Shown: positions 43,406 through 52,562, counted from the first letter of the stretch. The stretch is 64,000 bases of DNA from Helicobacter hepaticus ATCC 51449 (GCF_000007905.1 NC_004917.1:1178001-1242000); one strand, 5' to 3'. The notes: generated by a model from the sequence alone, not told the origin. Numbers and translations: made by a program.

Positions 43406-44146
43406 ATGTTTAGTTTTTTAGAGAGAAATCCATTCTTTTTCACGGTTGCATTTTTATTGGTATTTTCTATTGCAGGGTTAGTAGAAGTTTTGCCTGGTTT
43501 TGCAAAAAAGGCTCAACCTATTGAGGGCTTAAAGCCTTATTCTTTACTTGAAACTGCAGGAAGACAAGTATATATTGCAGAGGGTTGTTATAATTGCCAT
43601 TCACAGCTTATTCGTCCATTTAAGGCTGAAACAGACCGATATGGTGCTTATAGCCTAAGTGGTGAATATGCCTATGATAGACCATTCTTGTGGGGTTCAA
43701 AGCGCACAGGTCCTGATTTGCATAGAGTAGGTGATAGCCGTAAAGCAGCAGATTGGCACGATGGGCATATGAGAGACCCAAAATCGCGTGTACCTGGCTC
43801 AATTATGCCAGCTTATGAGCATCTTTATGCAAAAAATGCTGATTTTGAGACTGCTTTTGCAGAAGCTTATACACAAAAAGTCGTTTTTGGTGTGCCTTAT
43901 GATATAGAAGGTGGAGTGCAAATTGGTGCGCAATCTTATGATAAAAATGACCTGGCTACACTTTCTAAAGCAAAAGAAATTTTTATGCAAGAAGCTAAAG
44001 TGGTTGTTGATGAAATGATAAGTCAAGATGTCAAAGATGCCTTTGAACAAGGAGAAGTAAAACAAATTGTGGCACTTATTGCTTATATGAATAGTCTTGG
44101 GCAATCACGTCGTGCAGCTACACAAGTATCACAGGCAGCACAATGA
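43406..44146 (+). CDS. ccoO: cbb3-type cytochrome c oxidase subunit II (mono-haem)
   Basis: A 246-aa membrane-anchored c-type cytochrome passing electrons to CcoN. One N-terminal helix (FFFTVAFLLVFSIAGLVEVLPG) is followed by the haem site CYNCH (61-65) and a later Met ligand candidate in GSIMPAYEHLY. AGGAGG-like sequence precedes the ATG, 15 bases after ccoN. Overlaps ccoQ by four bases. Confidence 0.97.
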   Translation: MFSFLERNPFFFTVAFLLVFSIAGLVEVLPGFAKKAQPIEGLKPYSLLETAGRQVYIAEGCYNCHSQLIRPFKAETDRYGAYSLSGEYAYDRPFLWGSKRTGPDLHRVGDSRKAADWHDGHMRDPKSRVPGSIMPAYEHLYAKNADFETAFAEAYTQKVVFGVPYDIEGGVQIGAQSYDKNDLATLSKAKEIFMQEAKVVVDEMISQDVKDAFEQGEVKQIVALIAYMNSLGQSRRAATQVSQAAQ

Positions 44147-44373
44147 TAAATAATGCTACATTTTTGGAGTTTATTGTCGCTTATCAGAAAGAGATTTATC
44201 TTGCAGTTACGCTTTTACTTGTAGTATTTTTATATGGATATGTTTATCATTTATATTCTTCACAAGCCAAAGGTGTAAAGGATTATGAAAAATATGCTAA
44301 TCTTGCTCTTAATGATAATCTTGATGATGAGCCCATTGAACCACGAATAAAAAATGAAAGGGGAACTAGATGA
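44143..44373 (+). CDS. ccoQ: cbb3-type oxidase small subunit CcoQ
   Basis: A 76-aa single-helix protein (IYLAVTLLLVVFLYGYVYHLY) with a charged tail. CcoQ-type subunits stabilise the cbb3 complex. It overlaps both neighbours by four bases, and its place between ccoO and ccoP supports the call more than its sequence does. Confidence 0.85.
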   Translation: MINNATFLEFIVAYQKEIYLAVTLLLVVFLYGYVYHLYSSQAKGVKDYEKYANLALNDNLDDEPIEPRIKNERGTR

Positions 44374-45242
44374 ATTGGTCAGATAATATAACAACACTAG
44401 GTTTGTTAGGTGCTTTTGTTATCTTAATACTTACTATTTTTATAATAGGGGTATATCTTAAAAAGATTAAAGATGGCAAAGCTGAAGGAGAATTGACAAG
44501 TGAGAGCTGGGATGGTATTGGTGAGCAGACGAATAATCTTCCTGTTGGTTGGGCTGCCTGCTTTTTAGGTGTGCTTATTTGGGGTTTTTGGTATATCTTT
44601 TTAGGATATCCACTTAATGCTTATTCGCAGATTGGAGAATATAACCAAGAAGTCCAAAGTTATAATCAAAAATATGCTTCTACTTGGGAAAATTTAAGTG
44701 GAGAGGAACTTGGTAGTATGGGACAAAGTATTTTTTTAGTGCAATGTTCTCAATGCCACGGCATCACAGCAGAAGGTATGAATGGTAAGGCAGAAAACCT
44801 TACAAAATGGGGTAAAGAAGAGGGCATTATTAAAGTTATTAAAGAAGGAAGTAAAGGCTTAGATTATATGGCTGGCGAAATGGTGCCTGTAGCAGTAAGC
44901 GATAGCGAAGCAAAAGCAATAGCAGCTTATGTTATGCAAGATATTTCAAATACGAAAAGCACCAAATATCCGCTTGAGGTAAGTAAAGGCAAAGAGCTTT
45001 TTGCAATACATTGTGCAGCTTGTCACGGAGATGAAGGCAAGGGTAATGGAGGTGGTGTAGATGGATTTGCACCTGATCTTAGCCAATATGGCACATCGCA
45101 CTTTTTAGCAGAAGTGCTTGCAAAAGGCAAAAAAGGTATAATTGGTGTTATGCCTTCGTTTGAATATGCTAATTTTGCGCCAAGCCAAAAAGAGGCGCTT
45201 AATGTATATATTCGCTCTTTAGAATCATCTGAAGCTGAATAA
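44370..45242 (+). CDS. ccoP: cbb3-type cytochrome c oxidase subunit III (di-haem)
   Basis: A 290-aa di-haem cytochrome that receives electrons from cytochrome c and hands them to CcoO. Two N-terminal membrane segments (LLGAFVILILTIFIIGVYL; CFLGVLIWGFWYIFLGYPL) are followed by haem sites CSQCH (126-130) and CAACH (215-219). Met in GEMVPVA and GVMPSFE are likely sixth ligands. It overlaps ccoQ by four bases. Confidence 0.97.
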   Translation: MNWSDNITTLGLLGAFVILILTIFIIGVYLKKIKDGKAEGELTSESWDGIGEQTNNLPVGWAACFLGVLIWGFWYIFLGYPLNAYSQIGEYNQEVQSYNQKYASTWENLSGEELGSMGQSIFLVQCSQCHGITAEGMNGKAENLTKWGKEEGIIKVIKEGSKGLDYMAGEMVPVAVSDSEAKAIAAYVMQDISNTKSTKYPLEVSKGKELFAIHCAACHGDEGKGNGGGVDGFAPDLSQYGTSHFLAEVLAKGKKGIIGVMPSFEYANFAPSQKEALNVYIRSLESSEAE

Positions 45243-45253
45243 AGGAGATTGTA

Positions 45254-45454
45254 ATGAATGGTTTATTTGGACTTAATGGTTTAACAGGGTTTATTATCGC
45301 TGTAGTGCTTTTGCTTAGCATTGTTGCAGGTTTGGGCACTTGCGCTATTCTTACGCAGAAATCTGTGGCAACAGATTATTACAAGATTGAACAAGTAGAT
45401 GCAATTAAGCAAATTGACATTGAAAATGCGCAACATCGCATAAGTGCAGAATAG
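45254..45454 (+). CDS. DUF4006-family small membrane protein
   Basis: A 66-aa protein with one membrane segment (GFIIAVVLLLSIVAGLGTCAIL) and a short charged tail. It matches the small DUF4006 family, which regularly follows ccoP in epsilonproteobacteria. GGAG precedes the ATG by six bases. An assembly or stability role for the cbb3 oxidase is inferred from position. Confidence 0.75.
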   Translation: MNGLFGLNGLTGFIIAVVLLLSIVAGLGTCAILTQKSVATDYYKIEQVDAIKQIDIENAQHRISAE

Positions 45455-45463
45455 GAGGCAGAT

Positions 45464-45571
45464 ATGAAACTTACACTTATTGAGAAGCTTCTTGGGACAT
45501 TACTTGTCGTCACTATTGTTATGACAATCGTCATTCCTTTTATTCCTGATTTCTTTTTGCATTTGGTTTAA
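45464..45571 (+). CDS. 35-aa single-helix membrane protein of the cbb3 operon
   Basis: A tiny ORF encoding 35 aa, MKLTLIEKLLGTLLVVTIV then MTIVIPFIPDFFLHLV. It is almost one membrane helix with Lys and Glu at the N-terminal end. AGGAGG stands five bases before the ATG, one of the best ribosome sites in the region. It lies nine bases after the DUF4006 gene, and the next ATG starts three bases after its stop. It is too short for most gene finders. It is probably a small subunit or assembly factor of the cbb3 oxidase, by analogy with CcoQ/CcoS-size proteins; this is inference. Confidence 0.75.
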   Translation: MKLTLIEKLLGTLLVVTIVMTIVIPFIPDFFLHLV

Positions 45572-45574
45572 TAA

Positions 45575-46249
45575 ATGCTCTTGCTACTAGGGAGGCTAAT
45601 ATGTATTAGTCTCTTGGTTGCCTTTACACTTGATGCAAATGAAAAAATTGAGGATTATTCTTTTAAAAATTATGTCCTTGATAATTCTGATTCCCTCCTC
45701 ATACCTAAAAGTGTTGGCTTTATTGATACACTTTCAAATGAGATTTTTTCAAAAACTGGTTTTTCTTTATATATCGCAGTTGTTGATAAAATCCCAGAGA
45801 ATCTAAAACATAGCGTGATTGGTGGCGATAATTTTGTAGAGCAAGATATGAAAAAGCTCTATCGTGATAGATATAAAAAAAATTTAACAAAGGATTTGCC
45901 CCAACCTTACGCGGTTCTTGTCTTTATGAGAGAGGATAAAAAAATGGATATTCTAAGTTCTACGCCTAAAGAATATTTTGATGAAGATAAAGTTTATTAT
46001 GAATATATGGTGCCATTATTGCCAAAAGAGAAAGATGAAGCCCTTACACCACAGCTTATTTCCGCGATTATGCTTAATGGTTATTCTGAAGCTGCAGATA
46101 TGATTGCAGCACATTTTAGTGTAAAGCTTGAAAATAATATGCCTGTTGATGAAAGCGGAGGAAGAGAGTTTGTGCGATTTAGTATGTATGCTATGCTCCT
46201 CATTATGTTTGGCATCATTGGCATTATTTATCTCACACGCAAGAAATAG
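45575..46249 (+). CDS. TPM-domain-like protein with C-terminal membrane helix
   Basis: A 224-aa protein with an N-terminal signal or anchor (LLLLGRLICISLLVAFTLDA), a middle region that follows the TPM-domain pattern (SVGFIDTLSNEIFSKTGFSLYIAVVDKIP..PYAVLVFMREDKKMDI) and a C-terminal membrane helix (YAMLLIMFGIIGIIYLTRKK). It is thus a periplasmic domain held by its C-terminal helix. The start at 45575 has no own ribosome site and follows the 35-aa ORF stop by three bases, which suggests coupling. Its place in the cco cluster points to oxidase biogenesis. Confidence 0.65.
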   Translation: MLLLLGRLICISLLVAFTLDANEKIEDYSFKNYVLDNSDSLLIPKSVGFIDTLSNEIFSKTGFSLYIAVVDKIPENLKHSVIGGDNFVEQDMKKLYRDRYKKNLTKDLPQPYAVLVFMREDKKMDILSSTPKEYFDEDKVYYEYMVPLLPKEKDEALTPQLISAIMLNGYSEAADMIAAHFSVKLENNMPVDESGGREFVRFSMYAMLLIMFGIIGIIYLTRKK

Positions 46250-46265
46250 TCATTAAGGAGTAAAA

Positions 46266-46898
46266 ATGAAAGAAAAGAATTATTGGCCCCACGCTATTAT
46301 AGGTGTGCTGCTTTTTGGTGTATTTATGGTAAGTGTATCTATTACTATTGCAATGAAAAACCCTATCCAAGATGAAAATACCTATTTTGCAAAAAAGCGT
46401 ATTGTAGATGAGAATATTAATGAAATAATTAAAGAACAAACCCTCTTTCACAACATTTATGATTATAAGATTTGGCTAAGTGATGAAAAAGGAATATGTG
46501 CTAATAACAGCTTTGTTTTTCCATATTATACCCCAGCTAATCGTCCTGATATAAAAGCCAAGATACCAACAAGCATTATCTCTCCCAATGAGGTAAAGCT
46601 ACATATAGACCTTCAGCGCAAGATTCTTCCAGATGATTATAAAATTGATAAAATACAACTTTTTTTAGATTCTATGCACGAAGCAAATAAGATTCAAGAT
46701 TTAGGCGAGCTAAGACCTTTAAATCTTGATAGAACTCATAATGATGCGCTTTGGGAAAGTGAGATTCTTAACAATCTTCCTTTGGGGCGGTGGAAATTTG
46801 TGCTTGAAATATCTTATAGTAGAATAGAAAAATATGTTACACCAACACAAAAAGCATATTTTGAATGTCAAGTCTTTATTAAAGACACACAACACTAA
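46266..46898 (+). CDS. FixH/CcoH-like cbb3 oxidase accessory protein
   Basis: A 210-aa protein starting with KEKNYWPHAIIGVLLFGVFMVSVSITIAMKNPIQDE, a membrane segment with the YWPHAI pattern of FixH/CcoH assembly factors. A periplasmic domain of about 170 residues follows, with beta-strand pattern in FixH style (EVKLHIDLQRKILPDDYKI, LPLGRWKFVLEISY). It is longer than typical CcoH. AAGGAG precedes the ATG by six bases. It is the last clear cbb3 gene; the pilin-like genes follow nine bases on. Confidence 0.75.
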   Translation: MKEKNYWPHAIIGVLLFGVFMVSVSITIAMKNPIQDENTYFAKKRIVDENINEIIKEQTLFHNIYDYKIWLSDEKGICANNSFVFPYYTPANRPDIKAKIPTSIISPNEVKLHIDLQRKILPDDYKIDKIQLFLDSMHEANKIQDLGELRPLNLDRTHNDALWESEILNNLPLGRWKFVLEISYSRIEKYVTPTQKAYFECQVFIKDTQH

Positions 46899-46907
46899 AG
46901 CAATAAA

Positions 46908-47207
46908 ATGAGTAAGCAACTCTACAATTCACATCAAGCTTTTATGTTGCTTGATGCAGTTATGGGTATTTGTATTTGTGCAACTGCTCTAATCCTTGCA
47001 TTTGGGTTTTTATATACGCTTGCACCAACTCCCAAAGTTTCTACATATTCTGCTTACAAGCAGCTTTTTCTTTCACCTAAGACAACATCAGTGACTTTGA
47101 ATACGCATTCTACACCACTGCTTACCTATGAACTTTTAGAACATAGTTATAGCATTCCTGATAATTTTGAATTTTTAAGATTTTATATGCCCAAAGCTAT
47201 TCACTGA
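46908..47207 (+). CDS. Pseudopilin-like protein 1
   Basis: A 99-aa protein with a prepilin-like N-terminus: a short leader MSKQLYNSHQA, then FMLLDAVMGICICATALILAFGFLYTL. After processing before Phe the hydrophobic helix would carry Asp at position 5 in place of the usual Glu. The rest is short and polar. It is first of three overlapping genes of similar style (its TGA overlaps the next ATG). It resembles minor pseudopilins of type II secretion or type IV pili, but no named family is recognised. Confidence 0.6.
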   Translation: MSKQLYNSHQAFMLLDAVMGICICATALILAFGFLYTLAPTPKVSTYSAYKQLFLSPKTTSVTLNTHSTPLLTYELLEHSYSIPDNFEFLRFYMPKAIH

Positions 47208-47971
47208 TGCACAAAATATTGCATTATTTTCGTTCTACACAACGGGCTTTTTCGCTTTTTGAGGTAGTAGTGAGCATTGTTATTTTGGGCGTGATTGGTA
47301 TAATATGCAGTTCTATGCTATTGCATATGAGCAAAAATCTCACCTATACTCGTAGTTTGAATGACCCAAATGCGCATATAATCCTCGCAAAAATTGAGAA
47401 TCTACTACAATATGCGATTATAGAATCTCTCATTGGAGATGGCGGAGTGCCACTTAGCGTAGCAAGTTCATCTCTTATGTTTGCAGCCATTGATGAGCAA
47501 TCTCTTCTTGGGGGTGGATACAAAAATGCTCCATCACCTATGCAAGGAGATACGCTCCTGCCTCTAGTGTCTATAAATATACAATCTCATCACGATACTT
47601 CTTTATACTTTACAACCTTGAGAGGATGGCAGCTCCAGCAGCAACTCTATCTTGTTACACAGCCTAAAGAAATATTCACTCCCTATACTATTACACGCAT
47701 TCACACACAAACTCTTGTGCTTGATAAAGCACCACAGCATACCCCTTATCTTGCCTTGCCAATACAATCGCACTCTATTGAACTGCGAGATAATATATTG
47801 TGGCTTGATAAAGCACCTCTTGCTTTTGATGTGCTTTCTTTTAGTATTAAACCACTATCTTTTTCTCAAGGCATTTTTATTGAATTACATCTTTGTGTTG
47901 CGACATCATTAAAAGAGCATTGTGAAAGCGGGGGTGTGTGGCTTGATGAAATTGTAGAGAATATGTTGTGA
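47207..47971 (+). CDS. Pseudopilin-like protein 2, GspJ/I-style prepilin N-terminus
   Basis: A 254-aa protein with the clearest prepilin signal of the set: a basic leader ending RSTQRA, then FSLFEVVVSIVILGVIGIICSSMLL with Glu at position 5 and an N-methylated Phe expected at 1. The large C-terminal domain (about 215 residues) is strand-rich and contains two cysteines near the end (LCVATSLKEHCESGG). Size and layout fit minor pseudopilins such as GspJ or PilW. It overlaps the genes before and after it by a few bases, so all three are co-translated. Confidence 0.72.
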   Translation: MHKILHYFRSTQRAFSLFEVVVSIVILGVIGIICSSMLLHMSKNLTYTRSLNDPNAHIILAKIENLLQYAIIESLIGDGGVPLSVASSSLMFAAIDEQSLLGGGYKNAPSPMQGDTLLPLVSINIQSHHDTSLYFTTLRGWQLQQQLYLVTQPKEIFTPYTITRIHTQTLVLDKAPQHTPYLALPIQSHSIELRDNILWLDKAPLAFDVLSFSIKPLSFSQGIFIELHLCVATSLKEHCESGGVWLDEIVENML

Positions 47972-48378
47972 AAAAGTCTAAACAATCATCACAAAAGGTA
48001 TCCAAGATTGCTTATAAACGTAAAGGATTCTATATGATATATGCTATATTAATCATCGTCTCCGTAGGGATTGTTTGCACATTTTATCTTCGTCAATCTT
48101 ACCATCGTTCACACACTCACGCTCATATTCACGCCAAAACTCAACTTTATCTCTATGCACGAAGCCTCAAAGATATGGTTATCCTCTGCCTCAAAGAGAA
48201 AGATATACCCACTTGTCGCACACAAGAATTTTCTTTTCCTCAAGATTATCATTTTCGCACAGCACTTACAAGTTTGGATTCTCACACGCTTTTGCTTGAT
48301 ATACACGGTAGCATCTTACATCCATCTAGTAGTAATACTTTGCGTATTACCAAGCGCTATGTGCTTCTTGTGCCTTAA
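47968..48378 (+). CDS. Pseudopilin-like protein 3, lacking Glu5
   Basis: A 136-aa protein starting with GTG that overlaps the previous stop. A long basic leader (KKSKQSSQKVSKIAYKRKG) is followed by FYMIYAILIIVSVGIVCTFYL, matching G|F prepilin cleavage but with Tyr rather than Glu at position 5, as in the GspK/PilX class of tip pseudopilins. The C-terminal part has two cysteines (LCLKEKDIPTC). Function is inferred from its two neighbours. Confidence 0.58.
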   Translation: MKKSKQSSQKVSKIAYKRKGFYMIYAILIIVSVGIVCTFYLRQSYHRSHTHAHIHAKTQLYLYARSLKDMVILCLKEKDIPTCRTQEFSFPQDYHFRTALTSLDSHTLLLDIHGSILHPSSSNTLRITKRYVLLVP

Positions 48379-48459
48379 TAATTTTCTTTATTTGGCTAAA
48401 ATATGTTTATTCAAAAAGTTATAGATATTAGTAAATAAAATGTTATTTGTGGAGAGATT

Positions 48460-49650
48460 ATGCAAGAAATACCTAAAAATCGTTTTGAAGAAAAAATCTA
48501 TATTTTAACTCATCGTCCACGCTTTATGTTTGCACTCTTTTCTAGCACCTCTATGACCGTGTTTGGAAGTATGATTATTGCCACTTCGATACCTGCTATT
48601 GAGAAGCATTTTGCAGATATTCCACATATACAAACGCTTTCAAAGCTTATTTTGACACTTCCTGCACTTTTTATTATGTTATTTTCACCATTAGGTGGAA
48701 TTCTTATTGATAAGTTTGGACGTTTAAAGTTCCTTATTAGTTCTATGATTCTATGGAGTATAAGTGGTATGCTTGGGGCTGTATGGGAAAATATCTATTG
48801 GATTCTTTTTTCTCGTGCACTTTTTGGTATTGCAACAGCATTTGTTATGACAACTGCAAGCACATTAGTGGCAGATTATTATGTGGGGGAAGAGCGTTCA
48901 AAGGCTTTGGGTATACAAGGTTTTGCAACAGCGTGTAGCAGTGCAATTTTTATGTGTATTGGCGGTATTTTGGCACATTTTGATTGGCATTATCCTTTTT
49001 TCGTATATGGGCTTGGTATCTTTTTGAGTATATTCGTTGCGAGCACACTTTTTGAACCTCGCACAAGTAAGATTAAGAGAATCTTAGAAGAAACGCATAA
49101 AGATTTCCATATCACATCAATTTTGCCCTGTTATTTTTTTGGTTTTATTATTATGGTTGCCTATTATACTTCACCTACGCAGATTCCACATTTTATTGTA
49201 GAAAATTTAGGTAAAAGTGAAATCATAGTTGGCTTTTGTATCTCAGCTTCAGCTTTTGCGTATGGTGTATCATCTCTTTTTTATCCAAGAATTCGGCAAT
49301 TTTTATCCGTAAAAGATATTTATGTTGTTGGATTTTTGTTTATGGGGAGCGGATTTGCCCTTATTTTCATATTGCACAATATTTATGCGGTTGTATTGGG
49401 ATTACTTCTTGTGGGCACTGGTGGAGGCGCAATGATTGTGAATAATTCATCTTTATTGCTTAGTAAAGTGCCTAAAGGACACATAGCAAAAGCAATTGGA
49501 ATCTTAAGTGCTACCGCGTGTTTTGGGCAGTTTGTCTCGCCATTATTTTCCCAGCCTATTGTGCATAGATATGGAATCGTTCATCTTTTTTTGGTTGTAG
49601 CATTACTCCTTTTTATTATGGCTGTATTTGCTTTATGCAAACCAAAATAA
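48460..49650 (+). CDS. MFS transporter, drug-efflux-like
   Basis: A 396-aa protein of 12 predicted membrane segments. GGILIDKFGRLKFLI between helices 2 and 3 is the major facilitator signature, and LVADYYVGEERSKALGIQGFATACSSAIF and GTGGGAMIVNNSSLLLSKVPKGHIAKAIGI are further family regions. It resembles the H. pylori efflux protein HP1181. The substrate is unknown. It has its own start after an 81-base gap from the pilin-like genes and is convergent with dld. Confidence 0.82.
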   Translation: MQEIPKNRFEEKIYILTHRPRFMFALFSSTSMTVFGSMIIATSIPAIEKHFADIPHIQTLSKLILTLPALFIMLFSPLGGILIDKFGRLKFLISSMILWSISGMLGAVWENIYWILFSRALFGIATAFVMTTASTLVADYYVGEERSKALGIQGFATACSSAIFMCIGGILAHFDWHYPFFVYGLGIFLSIFVASTLFEPRTSKIKRILEETHKDFHITSILPCYFFGFIIMVAYYTSPTQIPHFIVENLGKSEIIVGFCISASAFAYGVSSLFYPRIRQFLSVKDIYVVGFLFMGSGFALIFILHNIYAVVLGLLLVGTGGGAMIVNNSSLLLSKVPKGHIAKAIGILSATACFGQFVSPLFSQPIVHRYGIVHLFLVVALLLFIMAVFALCKPK

Positions 49651-49661
49651 AACTTGATTGT

Positions 49662-52562
49662 TTATAGAGATTCACTGACTTCATCAACAAGATAAAGTAA
49701 ATTCTGCCATATAATATTTGTTTTATCATTTAAACCAATTTCACAAGTGCTAGAGCTCGCAAATCCTCGTCTTAAGTGTTTATCCACTTGCTTTTTTTGG
49801 ACATAAAATTCGCTTAACTCTCTCAATGCGCTTTCATTAAGTTCTGGACATATAAAGCCTTTATTTCCAGCGAAACCACAGCATTGAGTTTTGGTGTGTT
49901 TAATGATATTTCCATTCGTGCAAGCTTTTGCAATAATATCAAGTGTATTATCCCACCCACCTTTTTTAGTGGCACACATCGCATAGAGTGCAATATCCTC
50001 ATTTAAAGGTGTAATACGCAATCTTTCTAAAACCACTTTTGCAATGTATTCCGGCATATCAAAAACTTTGATGCCGCTTATATTTTGTAAATCTTGCTTA
50101 TGTTTGATTGTTTGTATAAGCTCATAACTGCACGCACTATGGTCGCATACAATATCTATTGTCTCTTCACTTCCTTTCATCGTCTTCAAAGCCTCATAAA
50201 GCTCTTGTGCCTTTTGTTCTGAAGTTTTTGGATAATCTTTAAATGCCTTACCACAGCAGAGATTTGTAATATTATGTGGATAAATGATGTTTATGCCCGC
50301 TTTTTTACATAAAGATTCAAAGACTTCTTGCAAAGGACGTTTATCTAATGCTTTAATCGAGGGAGCAAGAACACGATTTATGCAGGTGCTAAAATATATT
50401 ACTTTTTTATCACTTTCTATTTTTGATATAGAATCTCCAAAATAGACTTTTTCATTAGCGCGTGGCATACTTGTAGGAATATAAGGTGTTCTTAAGAGAT
50501 TTTTTGTGGTTTTGCTCCATTTACTTATTGTATTTGCACCAAAAAAATGAGAACTCATATTCACAAACTTCAACCCTCCTTTAGCAAGTGCGAGGGTGCT
50601 ACCAAAATGTTTGCCCAAGTTTGAAGCAATAAATTGTGCAATATTAGAAGTGAGAGTTGGTTTAAGCGTGAGAGCAATTTTTGCGCTATCAATTTCTAGT
50701 GGGCAAAGTGTTGCGCACATAGAGCAAATAGCACAAGTATCTATGCCAAAATAAACATAGCCCTCTTTAAGTTCTTTAAGCCATTTCTCCTCTTCTAAGC
50801 TTTTGGATTGTAGATTTTCAAGCCTTTTTATTTCTTTACGCACGGCAATACGTTGTCTAGGAGTGAATGTAAGCTCTTTGCTTGGACATACTTTTTCACA
50901 AAATCCACATTCCATACATTGATTGATAAAATCCTCCACCTCACTTGAGTGTTTGAGATTTTTTAAGTGAATACGGGCATCATTTGTGATGATTACATCG
51001 GGATTAATGAGATTATGTGGGTCAAAGATTGATTTGATTTTTTGATTGATAGCATAGGCGCTTTTGCCCCATTCTCTCTCTACAAATGGTGCAATCATAC
51101 GTCCTGTGCCGTGCTCTGCCTTTGTACTTCCTCCAAGTGAAAGGACAGAATCCACCATAGCTTCCATAAATGCACCAAAACGAGCACTTTCATCTTTATC
51201 ATTCAAATTTGGCGTGATGATAAAATGCACATTGCCCGAAAGAGCGTGTCCAAAAATGATACCCTCAAAATTAAATTCGGCAAAGAGTCGTGTAATTTCT
51301 TCAATGCCTTGTGCGAAAGATTCAATTTCAAAACAAATATCTTCTGTAATAACAATACTTCCACTAGGACGCAAAGACGCAGAGAGTGGTAAAAGTCCTT
51401 TGCGAATCTTCCACCACGATGCCATTTGTTTTTCATCTGTGCTAAAGTTTTCGCCAAACAAACTAGGTGCTACTTTGAGGGCTTGTGAAATCGTGTTTAT
51501 TTTAGATTCTAAATCTTTGAGGGTAGAATCTTCTAATTGCACAAGGAGCGCACATTGTCCTTGTTTTACATTTAAGATTCGCTTGTCTATATCACCTAAA
51601 TGTTGTGCTGATTTTAAACATGCATAATCCATTAGTTCTGCAGCAGAGACAATATCTTCATTTTCTGCAAGAATGCGCACCGCCTTTGCTGCAAGTTTGA
51701 GATTTTCATAAAAAAGTAAAGCACACGCTTTAAAAGTATAATCATCTACACACTCATATTCTACTTGAGAAACAAAGCCTAGTGTTCCTTCTGCACCAAT
51801 AAAAATATGATTTAAAATATCTTTTATATCACTAAAATCAAGCAAAGTGTTGATGCTATAACCTGTTGTATTTTTGATAGCAAATTTGCGGCGGATAAGT
51901 TTAGGGAGTTCATCAGATTTTAAAATCTCATCACGTAATGCTAAAAGCGCACTAGCTTTGTCTTTATGATGAGTTAAAAATGATTGTATATTTTCATTTT
52001 CATTTGCTCTTGCACTTGTATCTAGCACAAAGCCATCGTGAAGGATTACCCGCACAGATTTAATCGTATTATAGCTATTTTGTTTGACGCCACAGCACAT
52101 ACCGCTTGAGTTATTTGAAAAGATACCGCCAATCATAGCATTATTAATAGTCGCTGGATCTGGTCCTATTTTTTTGCCAAATGGCTTTAATGCTTCATTT
52201 GCTTCGCTTCCTATTACGCCACAATCACATACAATACTTGAAGCATTATCTTGTATGGATATATTTTGCCATCTCGCATTTGCAAGTACAAGCACACTAT
52301 CACTACACGCTTGCCCACTCAAACTTGTTCCCGCTGCGCGAAATGTAAGCGGAGTATTGTATTTTCTGCTCAAAGCAAAAAGTTTTACAATCTCACTTTC
52401 ATCAAATGCCCAAACTATCACTCGTGGGACATAACGGTAACAAGAAGCGTCTGTGCCATAGGCAAATCTCCGCAAATAATCTGTGTAGATTCTATGTTTG
52501 AAATGTGATTGTGCTTCAGTAATAAATCCTGTAAAATCAGGCGTTAACGTGTTAGATTGCAT
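49662..52562 (-). CDS. dld: FAD- and Fe-S-containing D-lactate (2-hydroxyacid) dehydrogenase
   Basis: A 966-aa respiratory enzyme of the type found in H. pylori (HP1222). It has an N-terminal FAD-binding PCMH domain (PLTFRAAGTSLSGQACSDSVLV), an FAD-linked oxidase C-terminal domain with GHALSGNVHFIITP and EHGTGRMIAPFVEREWG, and two 4Fe-4S sites (CMECGFCEKVCPS; CAICSMCATLCPLEI). The C-terminal CCG domains have CCGKAF and CCGFAGNKGF. It oxidises D-lactate or a related acid at the membrane and feeds quinone. AGGAGG precedes the ATG. Single gene. Confidence 0.9.
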   Translation of the reverse strand: MQSNTLTPDFTGFITEAQSHFKHRIYTDYLRRFAYGTDASCYRYVPRVIVWAFDESEIVKLFALSRKYNTPLTFRAAGTSLSGQACSDSVLVLANARWQNISIQDNASSIVCDCGVIGSEANEALKPFGKKIGPDPATINNAMIGGIFSNNSSGMCCGVKQNSYNTIKSVRVILHDGFVLDTSARANENENIQSFLTHHKDKASALLALRDEILKSDELPKLIRRKFAIKNTTGYSINTLLDFSDIKDILNHIFIGAEGTLGFVSQVEYECVDDYTFKACALLFYENLKLAAKAVRILAENEDIVSAAELMDYACLKSAQHLGDIDKRILNVKQGQCALLVQLEDSTLKDLESKINTISQALKVAPSLFGENFSTDEKQMASWWKIRKGLLPLSASLRPSGSIVITEDICFEIESFAQGIEEITRLFAEFNFEGIIFGHALSGNVHFIITPNLNDKDESARFGAFMEAMVDSVLSLGGSTKAEHGTGRMIAPFVEREWGKSAYAINQKIKSIFDPHNLINPDVIITNDARIHLKNLKHSSEVEDFINQCMECGFCEKVCPSKELTFTPRQRIAVRKEIKRLENLQSKSLEEEKWLKELKEGYVYFGIDTCAICSMCATLCPLEIDSAKIALTLKPTLTSNIAQFIASNLGKHFGSTLALAKGGLKFVNMSSHFFGANTISKWSKTTKNLLRTPYIPTSMPRANEKVYFGDSISKIESDKKVIYFSTCINRVLAPSIKALDKRPLQEVFESLCKKAGINIIYPHNITNLCCGKAFKDYPKTSEQKAQELYEALKTMKGSEETIDIVCDHSACSYELIQTIKHKQDLQNISGIKVFDMPEYIAKVVLERLRITPLNEDIALYAMCATKKGGWDNTLDIIAKACTNGNIIKHTKTQCCGFAGNKGFICPELNESALRELSEFYVQKKQVDKHLRRGFASSSTCEIGLNDKTNIIWQNLLYLVDEVSESL

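Noticed and set aside
50000-52000. Several plus-strand frames antisense to dld (for example 51064-51627)
   Set aside because: They are shadows of the dld reading frame with no ribosome sites or domain pattern.
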